From Janibacter limosus NBRC 16128 (GTDB taxonomy: Bacteria > Actinomycetota > Actinomycetes > Actinomycetales > Dermatophilaceae): a stretch of DNA of 64,000 nt. The stretch spans positions 25,959 through 89,958 of the forward strand of contig NZ_BCSS01000011.1 in NCBI RefSeq assembly GCF_001570985.1. The letters are read 5' to 3'. The notes below the pieces were generated by a model. That model ran no database searches. It was not told the DNA's origin and saw nothing but the letters and a program-made list of their open reading frames with translations. Every line of letters starts with the position of its first letter. The stretch's first letter is position 1. This document shows positions 34,752 through 44,497 of the stretch, piece by piece. A program made the translations under genes and the position numbers.

Positions 34752-36155
34752 TCAGCCAGCGCTCGGGTGCGTCATGTCCGCCGGGACCACCCAGGCGTCG
34801 AAGTCCTCGCCGGAGATGTCGCCGGAAGCGATGGCCGCCTCGCGCAGGCTCGTGCCCTCCTTGTGGGCCTTCTTGGCCATGGCGGCTGCCTTGTCGTAGC
34901 CGATGTGGCGGTTGAGCGCCGTGACGACCATGAGGTTGCGCTCGAGGTTGCCCTCGATGACCTCGGTGACCGGCTCGATGCCGACGGCGCAGTTCTCGTC
35001 GAAGGAGACGCAGGAGTCGGCGATCAGGCGGATCGACTCGAGGACCGCGTGCGCCATGACCGGCTTGTAGACATTGAGCTGGAAGTTGCCCTGGCTGCCC
35101 GCGAAGCCGACCGTCGCGTCATTGCCGAAGACCCGCGTGGCGACCATCGTCATCGCCTCGGCCTGGGTCGGGTTGACCTTGCCCGGCATGATCGAGGAGC
35201 CCGGCTCGTTCTCCGGGATGGCCAGCTCGCCGATGCCGTTGCGCGGACCCGAGGCGTACCAGCGGACGTCGTTGGCGATCTTCATCAGGGCGCCGGCGAG
35301 GGTGCGCAGGGAGGCGCTCACCTCGACGAGGGCATCGTGCGCGGAGAGTGCGGCGAACAGATTGTCGGCCTGGGTGAAGTCCAGACCGGTCTCGGCGGTG
35401 ATCTTGGCGGCGGTGAGCGCACCGAACTTCGGGTGGGCGTTCAGGCCCGTCCCGACTGCGGTGCCACCGATGGCCAGCTCGCGGGCGCGCTCGTCGGCGT
35501 ACTTCACGGCCTCGAGGGCGAAGTCCATCTGCGCGACCCAGCCACCGATGACCTGACCGAGGGTGACCGGGGTGGCGTCCTGCAGGTGCGTGCGGCCGAC
35601 CATGACGACGTCGGCGTACTGCTTGGCCTTGGCGTCGAAGGTGTCGCGCAGCTGCTTGACCGACGGGTAGAGGCGCTCGTTGAGGTCGAGGACGATCGCG
35701 ATGTGCATCGCGGTCGGGAAGGTGTCGTTGCTCGACTGGCCGCGGTTGACGTGGTCATTGGGGTGGACCGGCGCCTTGGAGCCCATCTCGCCGCCAGCGA
35801 TCTCGATGCCGCGGTTGGAGATGACCTCGTTGGAGTTCATGTTGGACTGCGTGCCCGAGCCGGTCTGGAAGACCACGAGCGGGAAGTGGGCGTCGAGGTC
35901 ACCCTTGATGACCTCGTCGGCGGCCTGGGTGATCAGGTCCGCGACATCCTGCGGGAGCTCGCCGAGCTCGGCGTTGGCCTGGGCCGTCGACTTCTTCAGC
36001 GTGCCGAGCGCACGGATCATCGAGCGGCCCCACACGAAGGTGTCCCGGCCGATGTCGAAGTTGCCCAGCGAGCGCTGGGTCTGCGCTCCCCAGTACTTGT
36101 CCCCGGGCACCTCGATGGTGCCCATGCTGTCCTTCTCCGCGCGCATCTCAGTCAT
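34752..36155 (-). CDS. fumC: Class II fumarate hydratase
   Basis: A 467-residue iron-independent fumarase, interconverting fumarate and malate in the TCA cycle. Family signatures are [18 protein letters not shown], the catalytic His in [15 protein letters not shown] and the SS-loop signature [19 protein letters not shown] 36155 ([12 protein letters not shown]) is the usual start; an in-frame open extension upstream is ignored. It stands alone, convergent with the TPR gene. Confidence 0.97.
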   Translation of the reverse strand: MTEMRAEKDSMGTIEVPGDKYWGAQTQRSLGNFDIGRDTFVWGRSMIRALGTLKKSTAQANAELGELPQDVADLITQAADEVIKGDLDAHFPLVVFQTGSGTQSNMNSNEVISNRGIEIAGGEMGSKAPVHPNDHVNRGQSSNDTFPTAMHIAIVLDLNERLYPSVKQLRDTFDAKAKQYADVVMVGRTHLQDATPVTLGQVIGGWVAQMDFALEAVKYADERARELAIGGTAVGTGLNAHPKFGALTAAKITAETGLDFTQADNLFAALSAHDALVEVSASLRTLAGALMKIANDVRWYASGPRNGIGELAIPENEPGSSIMPGKVNPTQAEAMTMVATRVFGNDATVGFAGSQGNFQLNVYKPVMAHAVLESIRLIADSCVSFDENCAVGIEPVTEVIEGNLERNLMVVTALNRHIGYDKAAAMAKKAHKEGTSLREAAIASGDISGEDFDAWVVPADMTHPSAG

Positions 36156-36279
36156 GGGCACAACGCTACTCGGCCGTCGCGGACGACATCGCACGGCTTC
36201 CCCCCTTCGATCCGGGCCGGCAACGTGCGTGAAACACAAGCGTCCGCACCAGGTAACGAGATCAACGCATCATCTGCTC

Positions 36280-36489
36280 ATGCGCGCCCAACCCGCCTTC
36301 GTCCCGTACCGCCGTCAGGCACCGCAGACCCCGCCCGCGAAGGGAGCCCGGATCGTGGCCTACGGGTGCACGACCGACGGGATCTTCCGCATCGTGTGGC
36401 CGGAGGTGGACGCACCCCTCGTCCACCCCTGCCCGCAGTGCGACGGCGCCGCACTGCGACTCATCGGTACCCGGCCGGACATCGCCTGA
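36280..36489 (+). CDS. Small CxxC protein, unrecognised
   Basis: A 69-residue reading frame from ATG 36280: a basic N-terminus (MRAQPAFVPYRRQAPQTPP), then IVAYGCTTDGIFRIVWPE and VHPCPQCDGAALRLIGT. The CPQC pair with the earlier Cys may bind zinc. Codon use is consistent with coding. It is divergent from fumC with about 124 bp between the starts. No family name can be given. Confidence 0.5.
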   Translation: MRAQPAFVPYRRQAPQTPPAKGARIVAYGCTTDGIFRIVWPEVDAPLVHPCPQCDGAALRLIGTRPDIA

Positions 36490-36498
36490 TTCGCACGA

Positions 36499-36538
36499 CC
36501 TCAAGGAGATGCGACCGCGGGGGTGCACGGCCTTGAGG
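36499..36538. terminator. Inverted repeat between convergent genes
   Basis: CCTCAAGG (36499-36506) pairs with CCTTGAGG (36531-36538) across a 24-base loop. Each arm is followed by AGATGCGA, so the element is also an imperfect direct repeat. It lies between the small CxxC gene and the convergent LOG gene and could terminate both weakly. Confidence 0.4.
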
Positions 36539-36553
36539 AGATGCGAAGAGGCC

Positions 36554-37129
36554 TCAGGTGAGTGGACGCAGCATCCGCGTACCGACGCCTCGGGACTCCA
36601 GGCCGGCGAGAGCGGAGTCCAGGTCAGGCGCCACGACGATGTCGTCGAGGCTCGCCCGGGACATGAAGCCGGCCTGCGAGATGCCGCGAAGGGAGTCGAG
36701 CAGCGGCGTCCAGAAGCCGTCGGCATCGAGGAAGCCCACCGGCTTGTCGAGCAGGCCGATCTGCCGCCAGGTCCACGCCTCGAAGATCTCCTCGAGCGTG
36801 CCCATCCCGCCCGGCAGCGCGAGGAAGGCGCTCGTCAGGTCGGCCATGAGCGCCTTGCGCTCGTGCATGGTCTGCACCACGTGCACCTCAGTGAGGTCAT
36901 CCCGGCCCCACTCCCGCTCGATCATGAACTCGGGGATGACACCGATGACCTCTCCCCCGGCGTCGAGGGCCCCTTGGGCCAGAGCACCCATCAGGCCACC
37001 TCCGCCCGCGCCGTAGACCACCCCGATCCCGCGGTCGGCGAGGTCGGACCCGACCGCACGGGCCAGATCGACCCACTTGGGGTCGTTGCCGGGGGTGGAT
37101 CCGGTGAAGCACGTCAGTCGCTCGATCAC
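36554..37129 (-). CDS. LOG-family (TIGR00730) Rossmann-fold protein
   Basis: A 191-residue protein of the LOG family, whose characterised members release free cytokinin base from its riboside monophosphate; in bacteria this acts on nucleotide 5'-monophosphates. The signature PGGMGTLEEIFEAWTW is complete, as is the GAGGGGLMGALAQGAL loop near residue 40 and VIPEFMIEREWG. It is convergent with the small CxxC gene and about 20 bp downstream of the SRPBCC-like gene on the same strand. Confidence 0.92.
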   Translation of the reverse strand: MIERLTCFTGSTPGNDPKWVDLARAVGSDLADRGIGVVYGAGGGGLMGALAQGALDAGGEVIGVIPEFMIEREWGRDDLTEVHVVQTMHERKALMADLTSAFLALPGGMGTLEEIFEAWTWRQIGLLDKPVGFLDADGFWTPLLDSLRGISQAGFMSRASLDDIVVAPDLDSALAGLESRGVGTRMLRPLT

Positions 37130-37149
37130 CCGCCGACCCTATGCGAGCC

Positions 37150-37428
37150 TCAGGCGGCGACGAGTCGGCGCAGGGCGAGGCGCGCGATCGGCGCATAAGG
37201 CAGTGCGAGCGGTCGGGGCGCGTCGATCTCCACCCACGCCCGGCTGCCCCTCCATGACCGGTCGACGCCGTGCCGCATCCGGACCCGGACCGGTCCCACC
37301 GTGGGGGTCCACACAGCACCTGGCACCCAACCGGCCCACAGCGCGGGGGTGGTGTACCTGCGCCAGACCTCGTCGACGCTCGCAGGCCCGGCCTCCTCGA
37401 GGCGAAGGGGGGTCCGGCGCCACCTCAT
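37150..37428 (-). CDS. Short SRPBCC-like protein
   Basis: A 92-residue protein with an SRPBCC (polyketide cyclase/START-like) beginning, ASVDEVWRRYTTPALWAGWV, and end, LALPYAPIARLALRRLVAA. The family is usually about 140 residues; here the middle strands seem missing, as if an internal in-frame deletion joined PGAVWTPTVGPV to the C-terminal helix. It may therefore be non-functional. The start may instead be further upstream at about 37464. Confidence 0.55.
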   Translation of the reverse strand: MRWRRTPLRLEEAGPASVDEVWRRYTTPALWAGWVPGAVWTPTVGPVRVRMRHGVDRSWRGSRAWVEIDAPRPLALPYAPIARLALRRLVAA

Positions 37429-37487
37429 CGTCAGTGGCCTGCTCTCGGTGTCATGCCTCGACACTATGGCTGGACGCCAGCGCGTCC

Positions 37488-37493
37488 TAGGCT
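37488..37493 (+). promoter_or_regulatory. -10 element (TAGGCT) of the MpaB-family gene
   Basis: TAGGCT sits exactly 6 bp before GTG 37500, with no ribosome site, consistent with a leaderless transcript. The same hexamer is used before ferritin and the aldolase gene. Confidence 0.5.
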
Positions 37494-37499
37494 GGACGA

Positions 37500-38375
37500 G
37501 TGGCCAGAGCCTCCCGCGTCCTCACCTCACGGACCATCGACGCCGCCCAGCGACGTCTGGCCGAGGCACTGCGCAGCAGGGTGGCGGGACCCGACGCCCG
37601 CGAGGCCGCAGCGCGCATCTGGGACACGCCGGGCCCACGGTGGTTCAGCAGCGACGACCCGATCTGGCGGGTCCACGCCGACGCCTCGATGTTCAGCGGT
37701 GGCGTGGCAGCCCTGCTGCTGCAGTCCCTGCACCCATCGGCCATGGCGGGCGTCGCCGGTCACAGCGGGTTCCGAGGCGACCCGTGGGGCCGGCTGCAGC
37801 GCACGAGCCACTACATCGCCACGACCACCTACGGCACGATCGAGCACGCGGAGCAGGCCGTCGACGTCGTGCGGGCGGTGCACTCGCGGGTCCGGGGCAC
37901 CGACGACCTGGGCGTGCCCTACGCGGCGGACGACCCGCACCTCCTGCGCTGGGTCCACGTCGCCGAGGTCTGGTGCTTCCTGCGCGCCCATCAGCACTTC
38001 GGGGCCAAGCCGTTGACCGTCGACGAGGCAGACACCTATGTCGCCCAGGCCGCGGTCCCGGCGCACCGCCTCGGCGGTCGGGACCTGCCGACGTCGGTCG
38101 CGGACCTCGAGGCCCAGCTCGCCGACTACCGGCCCGAGCTCGCCATCACCGAGGCGGCCCGCGACGCAGCGACCTTCCTGCTGCGCAAGCCCCCGCTTCC
38201 GGCGCTCGCCCGCCCCGGGTACGGCCTCATCGCCGCCGGAGCCCTCTCGGTCCTGCCGCCCTGGGCCGGCGAGATGCTCGACCTGCCAGCGACCCGGGGC
38301 GGCCGGCGCACTCTCGCCCGCGCCGCGGGGCACACCTCGACCCGCCTCGTGCGCTGGGGGATGGCGGCGAGCTGA
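37500..38375 (+). CDS. Oxygenase MpaB-family (DUF2236) protein
   Basis: A 291-residue protein of the DUF2236/MpaB family, which includes the latex-clearing protein Lcp and uses a b-type haem for oxygenative cleavage. The marks are WRVHADASMFSGGVAALLLQ, LHPSAMAGVAGHSGF with likely haem-side His, the RTSHYIATTTYGT segment and LLRWVHVAEVWCFLRAHQ with another conserved His. The substrate is unknown; natural polyprenes or fungal meroterpenoid intermediates are substrates of distant relatives. It has a near-leaderless promoter and precedes the MFS gene by 45 bp. Confidence 0.88.
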   Translation: MARASRVLTSRTIDAAQRRLAEALRSRVAGPDAREAAARIWDTPGPRWFSSDDPIWRVHADASMFSGGVAALLLQSLHPSAMAGVAGHSGFRGDPWGRLQRTSHYIATTTYGTIEHAEQAVDVVRAVHSRVRGTDDLGVPYAADDPHLLRWVHVAEVWCFLRAHQHFGAKPLTVDEADTYVAQAAVPAHRLGGRDLPTSVADLEAQLADYRPELAITEAARDAATFLLRKPPLPALARPGYGLIAAGALSVLPPWAGEMLDLPATRGGRRTLARAAGHTSTRLVRWGMAAS

Positions 38376-38420
38376 GCGCTGCGGCTCCCCCTCACGCCGT
38401 CTGCGGTCCACACTGTGCCC

Positions 38421-39737
38421 ATGGCCCTCGCCGACGCCGTGACGTCCCGCCAGCGCTGGTACCTGCTGGCGACGCTCACCCTGGCTAACGTCGTCAACTT
38501 CTACGACCGGACGATCCCGGCGGTCATCGTCGAGCCGCTCAAGGACGAGTTCGGCCTGAGCGACACGATGATCGGTGTGCTCGGGGGGTCCTTCACCATC
38601 GTGTACGCCATCGCCGGGGTGCTCCTCGGGCGGCTGGCCGACCGGGTGCCACGCCGCTATGTCATGGCCGGAGGCCTCGTCGTATGGAGCCTCTTCACCG
38701 GGGCGAGCGGACTGGTTCAGGGCTTCCTCTTCCTCTTCCTCTTCCGGCTCGGCGTGGGGATCGGCGAGGCCAGCTACGGGCCGGCGTCCAATGCCCTGAT
38801 CTGCGACGCCTACGAGCCGAAGCGCCGCAGCCGCGCCATCAGCATCGTCTCCCTCGGCATCCCCATCGGGCTCCTGCTGGCCTTCCTCACCGTCGGAGTC
38901 GTCGTCGAGGCCACGGGGACCTGGCGCGCCCCCTTCATCATCGCGGCGGTGCCCGGTCTCCTGCTCGCGATCGCGATGCTCGTCATCAAGGAGCCGGAGC
39001 GTGGCGCCACCGACACGGCCGAGATGCGCGCGGCCGCGCAGGAGAGGCATCCGTACCGGGCGGTGCTGCGGATCCGCACGATCACCTGGCTCATGGTGGC
39101 CGGCATCGGGTTGCAGATCCCGACCTACGGCGTCGCCACCTTCATCGTCCCGCTCCTGCAGCGCTATTTCGGCCTGCCGATCGGGGCCGCGTCCATTGGC
39201 GCCGGAGCGATCCTCGGTCTCGCCGGGATCGTCGGCCTGCTGGTGGGCGGACGCCTGGCCGACCGCGCAACCGATCGCCACCCCTCCGGTCGCCTCGTCG
39301 TCCCGGCCATCGGATTCGCCCTCGCCATCCCCCTCACCCTCGCGGCCCTGCTCCTCGGGTCCGACAACGCGGTGCTCTTCATCGCCCTCTTCGCCACCGG
39401 CTGGACGGGCACCCAGTTCCTCTCCGCCGCAGCCTCGCCCGCGATCGCCGATGTCACGCCACCGGACATGCGAGCAACCGCCATCGCGGTCTACTTCGCG
39501 TCCTTCAACCTCGTCGGGGCGACCCTCGGGCCGATCTTCGTCGGCATCCTCTCCGACGCCTTCGCGACACCGGTCGGTGGCCTGAGCGCCGAAGCCGTCG
39601 GTCTGCACCGCGCCCTGCTCGTCATCGTGCCCGTCGGGTTGGTGATCGCCGTCTTCGGCTCTTATCGGGCCAGCCGGGCACTGCCTGCCGACCGGGAGTC
39701 GATGACCGGCCCATCGGGAGTCACTGCGACAGCGTGA
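38421..39737 (+). CDS. MFS transporter (spinster-like)
   Basis: A 438-residue integral membrane transporter with 12 predicted helices. The loop 2-3 motif LGRLADRVPRRYVMAGG is the MFS signature, and NFYDRTIPAVIVEPLKDEFG with GVGIGEASYGPASNALICD is the pattern of the spinster branch (lipid or small-acid transport). A second copy of the signature, GGRLADRATDRHPSGR, is in the C-terminal half. GTG 38415 is an alternative start. Its 3' end overlaps the convergent TetR gene by 17 bp. Confidence 0.88.
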   Translation: MALADAVTSRQRWYLLATLTLANVVNFYDRTIPAVIVEPLKDEFGLSDTMIGVLGGSFTIVYAIAGVLLGRLADRVPRRYVMAGGLVVWSLFTGASGLVQGFLFLFLFRLGVGIGEASYGPASNALICDAYEPKRRSRAISIVSLGIPIGLLLAFLTVGVVVEATGTWRAPFIIAAVPGLLLAIAMLVIKEPERGATDTAEMRAAAQERHPYRAVLRIRTITWLMVAGIGLQIPTYGVATFIVPLLQRYFGLPIGAASIGAGAILGLAGIVGLLVGGRLADRATDRHPSGRLVVPAIGFALAIPLTLAALLLGSDNAVLFIALFATGWTGTQFLSAAASPAIADVTPPDMRATAIAVYFASFNLVGATLGPIFVGILSDAFATPVGGLSAEAVGLHRALLVIVPVGLVIAVFGSYRASRALPADRESMTGPSGVTATA

Positions 39738-40320
39738 CCACGCCCAGCAGTCGGGCGAGCCGAGCCGCCATGTCCTCGGCGGAGTGGCCCTCGTGGTCCT
39801 GCCACCACGTGACTGCGGCCGCGACGATCGACTCCCACAGCCGGTCGAGGAGGTCGTGGTCGAGCGGGTCCGTCAGGCCGGCGCTGGAGAGCACGTCCCG
39901 GGTGCCGACGGTCCCCATCGTGCGCAGCTGCACCCGCAGCTCCATCGCGCGGGCCGCAGCGGCGGACCCCTCGGGCAGGGTCTCGTCGTTGATGAGCGCC
40001 CACGCGTGGCGGTGGTCAGCCATCGCACTGAAGATCGCGGTGAAGGTCTCCTGCGCCCGCTGCCCGGGGTCGCTCGCCGTCTGCGCCATCGCGATCGACG
40101 CGACCAGGCCGGGCCCGACCTCCTCGAGACAGGCCAGTGCGAGCGACTGCTTGGAGCCGAAGACGTTGTGCACCATCGCCTTGGAGACACCGGCGCGCTC
40201 GGCGACATCGGCCATCGACGCCCCGGCATAGCCCCTCCGGCCCAGCTCCTCGACGGCCTCGTCGACGAGCTGCCGCCTGCGCTCGGCGCGAGCCACGCCC
40301 TTCGTCCCGATCCCGGTCAC
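39721..40320 (-). CDS. TetR-family regulator
   Basis: A 199-residue repressor. The N-terminal helix-turn-helix spans EAVEELGRRGYAGASMADVA and ERAGVSKAMVHNVFGSKQSL; the rest is the ligand-binding helical domain. GTG 40320 is chosen because a strong GGAGGAGGAG lies just upstream; ATG 40347 in the same frame is less well placed. A perfect 20-bp palindrome in the divergent spacer is surely its operator, so it should control itself and the sterol-desaturase gene, with a lipid-like inducer plausible. Confidence 0.92.
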   Translation of the reverse strand: MTGIGTKGVARAERRRQLVDEAVEELGRRGYAGASMADVAERAGVSKAMVHNVFGSKQSLALACLEEVGPGLVASIAMAQTASDPGQRAQETFTAIFSAMADHRHAWALINDETLPEGSAAAARAMELRVQLRTMGTVGTRDVLSSAGLTDPLDHDLLDRLWESIVAAAVTWWQDHEGHSAEDMAARLARLLGVVTLSQ

Positions 40321-40362
40321 ATCTCCTCCTCCTGTGATGCGGCACATCTTGTCACCGGCCTG

Positions 40363-40382
40363 AACTGACTCTAGAGTCAGTT
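40363..40382. promoter_or_regulatory. TetR operator, perfect 20-bp palindrome
   Basis: AACTGACTCTAGAGTCAGTT is fully self-complementary and lies in the 95-bp spacer between the divergent tetR and sterol-desaturase genes, 20 bp before the latter's ribosome site. The sequence is the classical form of TetR-family operators. Confidence 0.85.
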
Positions 40383-40415
40383 GCCCCCCTCTCGATGCGG
40401 CAAAGGAGCCCCGAC

Positions 40416-41579
<1,164 letters not shown>

Positions 41580-41588
41580 GCACCCAAC

Positions 41589-41701
41589 GTTACTTGCGGG
41601 TACGACGTGCACCTGCCGTCACCGCTCGATCCTCCGACCCCGACAACTCGGGCTTCTGGCCACCCTCGCGACCGAAGGTGCACGTCGTACCCGCGAGTCA
41701 C
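41589..41701. repeat. 113-bp inverted-repeat element with 26-bp arms
   Basis: The arms at 41589-41614 and 41676-41701 match at 24 of 26 positions, including an unbroken GCGGGTACGACGTGCACCT core. The 61-bp centre shows no gene. It occupies the whole gap between the sterol-desaturase stop and the convergent ABC ATPase stop. It could be a terminator, a mobile miniature element or a protein-binding structure. Confidence 0.85.
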
Positions 41702-41704
41702 CTG

Positions 41705-42460
41705 TCAGTAGTAGACGGCGAGCGGCCCGTTGGGGCCCTCGATCACCTGCACCGGGGTGTCAAAGACGCGCGTGAGCACCTCGTCGGTCATGATCTCGTC
41801 GGGCGTGCCGAACTCCACGACCTTGCCCTGCTTCACCGCGCAGATCCGGTCCGAGTAGTGCCCGGCGAAGTTGATGTCGTGCAGGACCACGATGATCGTG
41901 CGACCCAGCTCGAGCGCGGCCCGGCGCAGCATCCGCATCATGTGCACCGAGTGCTGCATGTCCAGGTTGTTGAGCGGCTCGTCGAGCAACACGTAGTCGG
42001 TGTCCTGGGACAGCACCATCGCGACATAGGCCCGCTGCCGCTGGCCGCCGGAGAGCTGGTCGAGGTAGCGGCCCTCGAGCCCACCGAGGTCGAGGAAGTC
42101 GATCGAGCGCGAGATGACCTCCTCGTCCTCCACGGTCAGCCGCCCCTGCGAGTGGGGGAAGCGACCGAAGCCCACCAGCTGGCGCACGGTGAGCCGGGTG
42201 ATGAAGTGGTTTTCCTGCCGCAGGATCGAGATGACCTTGGCCAGGTCCTTTGACTTGGTGCTCGCCACGTCGTAGCCGGCGACCTCGATGGCCCCCTCGT
42301 CGAGGTCGAGCAGGCGACCGATCATCGTCAGCAGCGTCGACTTGCCGGCGCCGTTGGGACCGACGAGAGCGGTGACACCGCCGGCCGGGATCTCGAGGTC
42401 GACCGGTCCGATCGTCACCTCGCTGCCGTAGCTCTTGCGGACATCGGTCAAGGTGATCAC
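41705..42460 (-). CDS. Iron-siderophore ABC transporter ATPase
   Basis: A 251-residue ATP-binding subunit on the cytoplasmic side of the importer. Walker A is VGPNGAGKSTLL, the ABC signature LSGGQRQRAYVAM and Walker B YVLLDEPLNNLD, with the switch His in VVLHDINFAGHY. LRQENHFITRLTVRQLVGFG is typical of ferric-siderophore systems. The GTG overlaps the permease stop by 4 bp; this is the last gene of the binding protein-permease-permease-ATPase operon, whose order and sequence resemble the petrobactin-type YclNOPQ/FatBCD group. Confidence 0.95.
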   Translation of the reverse strand: MITLTDVRKSYGSEVTIGPVDLEIPAGGVTALVGPNGAGKSTLLTMIGRLLDLDEGAIEVAGYDVASTKSKDLAKVISILRQENHFITRLTVRQLVGFGRFPHSQGRLTVEDEEVISRSIDFLDLGGLEGRYLDQLSGGQRQRAYVAMVLSQDTDYVLLDEPLNNLDMQHSVHMMRMLRRAALELGRTIIVVLHDINFAGHYSDRICAVKQGKVVEFGTPDEIMTDEVLTRVFDTPVQVIEGPNGPLAVYY

Positions 42461-43524
42461 AGGCGCCCCTTGCGGAGGATGACGATGAGGAAGACCGAGC
42501 CCCCGACGAGCTCGATGATGATCGAGACGACGCCCTGCGCGTAGAAGACGTGCTTCATCACGAAGTACGCCCCCGACAGGACGACGAAGCCGACGAGCAC
42601 TGCCACGGGGAAGATCCGCCGGTGGTCGTAGCTGTCGGCGAACTGGTAGGCGAGCGTGGCGACGAGGAACCCGAGGAAGGTCATCGGCCCGACGAGCGCC
42701 GTCGAGACGGCCATGAGGATCGAGACGAGGAAGAGGGTCACCATGAGCTCGCGGCGGTGGTTGAGCCCGAGGTTGGTGGCGGTGTCGCGGCCGAGTGCCA
42801 CGACGTTCAACCGGCTCGAGCGCCGCCACAGCAGGGCAGCGGCGACGATGCACAGCGGGATCGCGACGGGGAAGTACATCGGGTCGGCGTTGGCCATGGA
42901 CCCGAACATCCGCGCGGTGAGCACGTCGAACTCGCTGGGCGTGAGCATCCGCCGCATGAAGGAGGAGACCGAGGCGAGCCCGCCGCCGATGACGATGCCG
43001 ATCAGCAGCATGATCTCGACATTGCCGTAGCGCCCGGAGAGCAACCAGCCGTAGAGCGCGAGCGAGAGTCCGACCATGATCGCGATCTGCAGGACGAACT
43101 GCGGCAGCCCGGTGAGCATGCCCAGCCCCGCGACGCCGAGGAAGTACACGGCGGCCGTCTGCACCGCGACGTAGAGCGACTCGAAGCCCATGATCGAGGG
43201 CGTGATGATCCGGTTGTTGGTCACCGTCTGGAAGCTCACCGTCGCGATCGCCTGGCAGACCGCGACGACCGCCATCGCCACGAGAGAGCTCGCCCGCAGC
43301 TCGGCGACGAGCCAGAAGCCCTCGGAGCCGAGCGGCATCGGGTTGTCCCAGGCGAGGTGTCCGAAGCCGAAGCCGACCGCCAGGACGATGAGCACGGTCA
43401 GGACGATCCGGTAGCGCCGGCGGGAGCGGGCGGTGGGAAGGGGGCCTGACGCGCGTTCGCCCGTGGTCACCACGGAGTCCGTGATCGGCGGGGTCACGCG
43501 CGGCCGCGTGGGTGCCTCAGCCAC
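42457..43524 (-). CDS. FecCD-family siderophore permease (second)
   Basis: A 355-residue integral membrane subunit with a polar 40-residue N-terminal extension, then about nine to ten helices. FQTVTNNRIITPSIMGFESL is the FecCD family segment coupled to substrate passage, and GRDTATNLGLNHRRELMVTL contains the ATPase-contact region. It overlaps the upstream permease by 8 bp and the ATPase by 4 bp. Together with its partner it forms the channel for the ferric siderophore. Confidence 0.93.
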   Translation of the reverse strand: MAEAPTRPRVTPPITDSVVTTGERASGPLPTARSRRRYRIVLTVLIVLAVGFGFGHLAWDNPMPLGSEGFWLVAELRASSLVAMAVVAVCQAIATVSFQTVTNNRIITPSIMGFESLYVAVQTAAVYFLGVAGLGMLTGLPQFVLQIAIMVGLSLALYGWLLSGRYGNVEIMLLIGIVIGGGLASVSSFMRRMLTPSEFDVLTARMFGSMANADPMYFPVAIPLCIVAAALLWRRSSRLNVVALGRDTATNLGLNHRRELMVTLFLVSILMAVSTALVGPMTFLGFLVATLAYQFADSYDHRRIFPVAVLVGFVVLSGAYFVMKHVFYAQGVVSIIIELVGGSVFLIVILRKGRL

Positions 43525-44497
43525 GGCGACGCTGCTTCAGCAGGAGGGCGATGAAGACGGTCGCCCCGACGATCCCGAGGATGAGCGAGACCGGCACCTC
43601 GAAGGGCGCGATGATCGTGCGTCCGATGAGGTCGCAGACGGTGACGATGGCGATGCCCAGCAGGCAGACCCACGGCAGGTTGCTGCGCAGGTCGTCCCCG
43701 CGGAACATCGAGACGATGTTGGGGACGATCAGCCCGAGGAAGGGCAGGTTGCCGACGACGACCGTCACGACCCCGGTCGCCACGGCGATCAGGCAGGTCC
43801 CGATGAGGATGATCTGGTTGTAGTTGAGCCCGACATTGGTCGAGATCTCCTCACCGAGACCGGCGACGGTGAAGCGGTCGGCGACCACGAAGATGGCGAC
43901 GGCCACGAGGGCGACGATCCACAGCACCTCGTACTGCCCGCGCAGGACCGAGGTGAAGCTGCCGGCGAACCAGATCCCCAGATTCTGCAGCATGTCGGTC
44001 TGCAGCGCGATGAAGGTGGAGACCGACCCCACGACGGCGCCCAGCATGATCCCCACGATCGGGACGATGAGCGAGGACCGCAGGGTCACCCTGCGCAGGA
44101 AGAGGAAGAAGACCATGGTGCCGATGAAGGCCGCGATGATCGCGCCGATCATCCGCTCCATGAGGCTGGCCCCCGGGAAGAGGATCATCACGGCGAGCAG
44201 GCCGAGACCGGCCCACTCGGTGGTGCCGGTCGTCGTCGGTTCGACGAAGCGGTTCTGCGTCAGCAGCTGCATCACCAGCCCGGACATCGCCATCGCGGCG
44301 CCGGCGAGGACGAGCGCCACGGTCCGCGGGATACGGGTGATGGCGAACATCTCGCCGCCCCGCTCACCGCCGAAGATGTCGTAGACGCCGGTGAAGAGGG
44401 AGACGACGAGGAGCCCGCCCACGGCCAGGATGCCGAGGGCGAGCTTCGGGTCGAGAAGGCGTCCCTTGGAGGCGCCGCGCTCAGCGGTCGTGGCAAT
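43517..44497 (-). CDS. FecCD-family siderophore permease (first)
   Basis: A 326-residue permease if started at ATT 44497. The first helix (KLALGILAVGGLLVVSLFTG) begins before the only GTG (44422), and there is no ATG, GTG or TTG ahead of it. The upstream gene ends in TGATT, in the exact form of the TGATG overlaps used elsewhere in this window but with ATT in place of ATG, and GGAGGAG lies 11 bp before it. Starting at GTG 44422 would give 301 residues with a truncated first helix. Motifs include RIPRTVALVLAGAAMAMSG and FLGLIVPNIVSMFRG. Confidence 0.9.
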   Translation of the reverse strand: MATTAERGASKGRLLDPKLALGILAVGGLLVVSLFTGVYDIFGGERGGEMFAITRIPRTVALVLAGAAMAMSGLVMQLLTQNRFVEPTTTGTTEWAGLGLLAVMILFPGASLMERMIGAIIAAFIGTMVFFLFLRRVTLRSSLIVPIVGIMLGAVVGSVSTFIALQTDMLQNLGIWFAGSFTSVLRGQYEVLWIVALVAVAIFVVADRFTVAGLGEEISTNVGLNYNQIILIGTCLIAVATGVVTVVVGNLPFLGLIVPNIVSMFRGDDLRSNLPWVCLLGIAIVTVCDLIGRTIIAPFEVPVSLILGIVGATVFIALLLKQRRRG

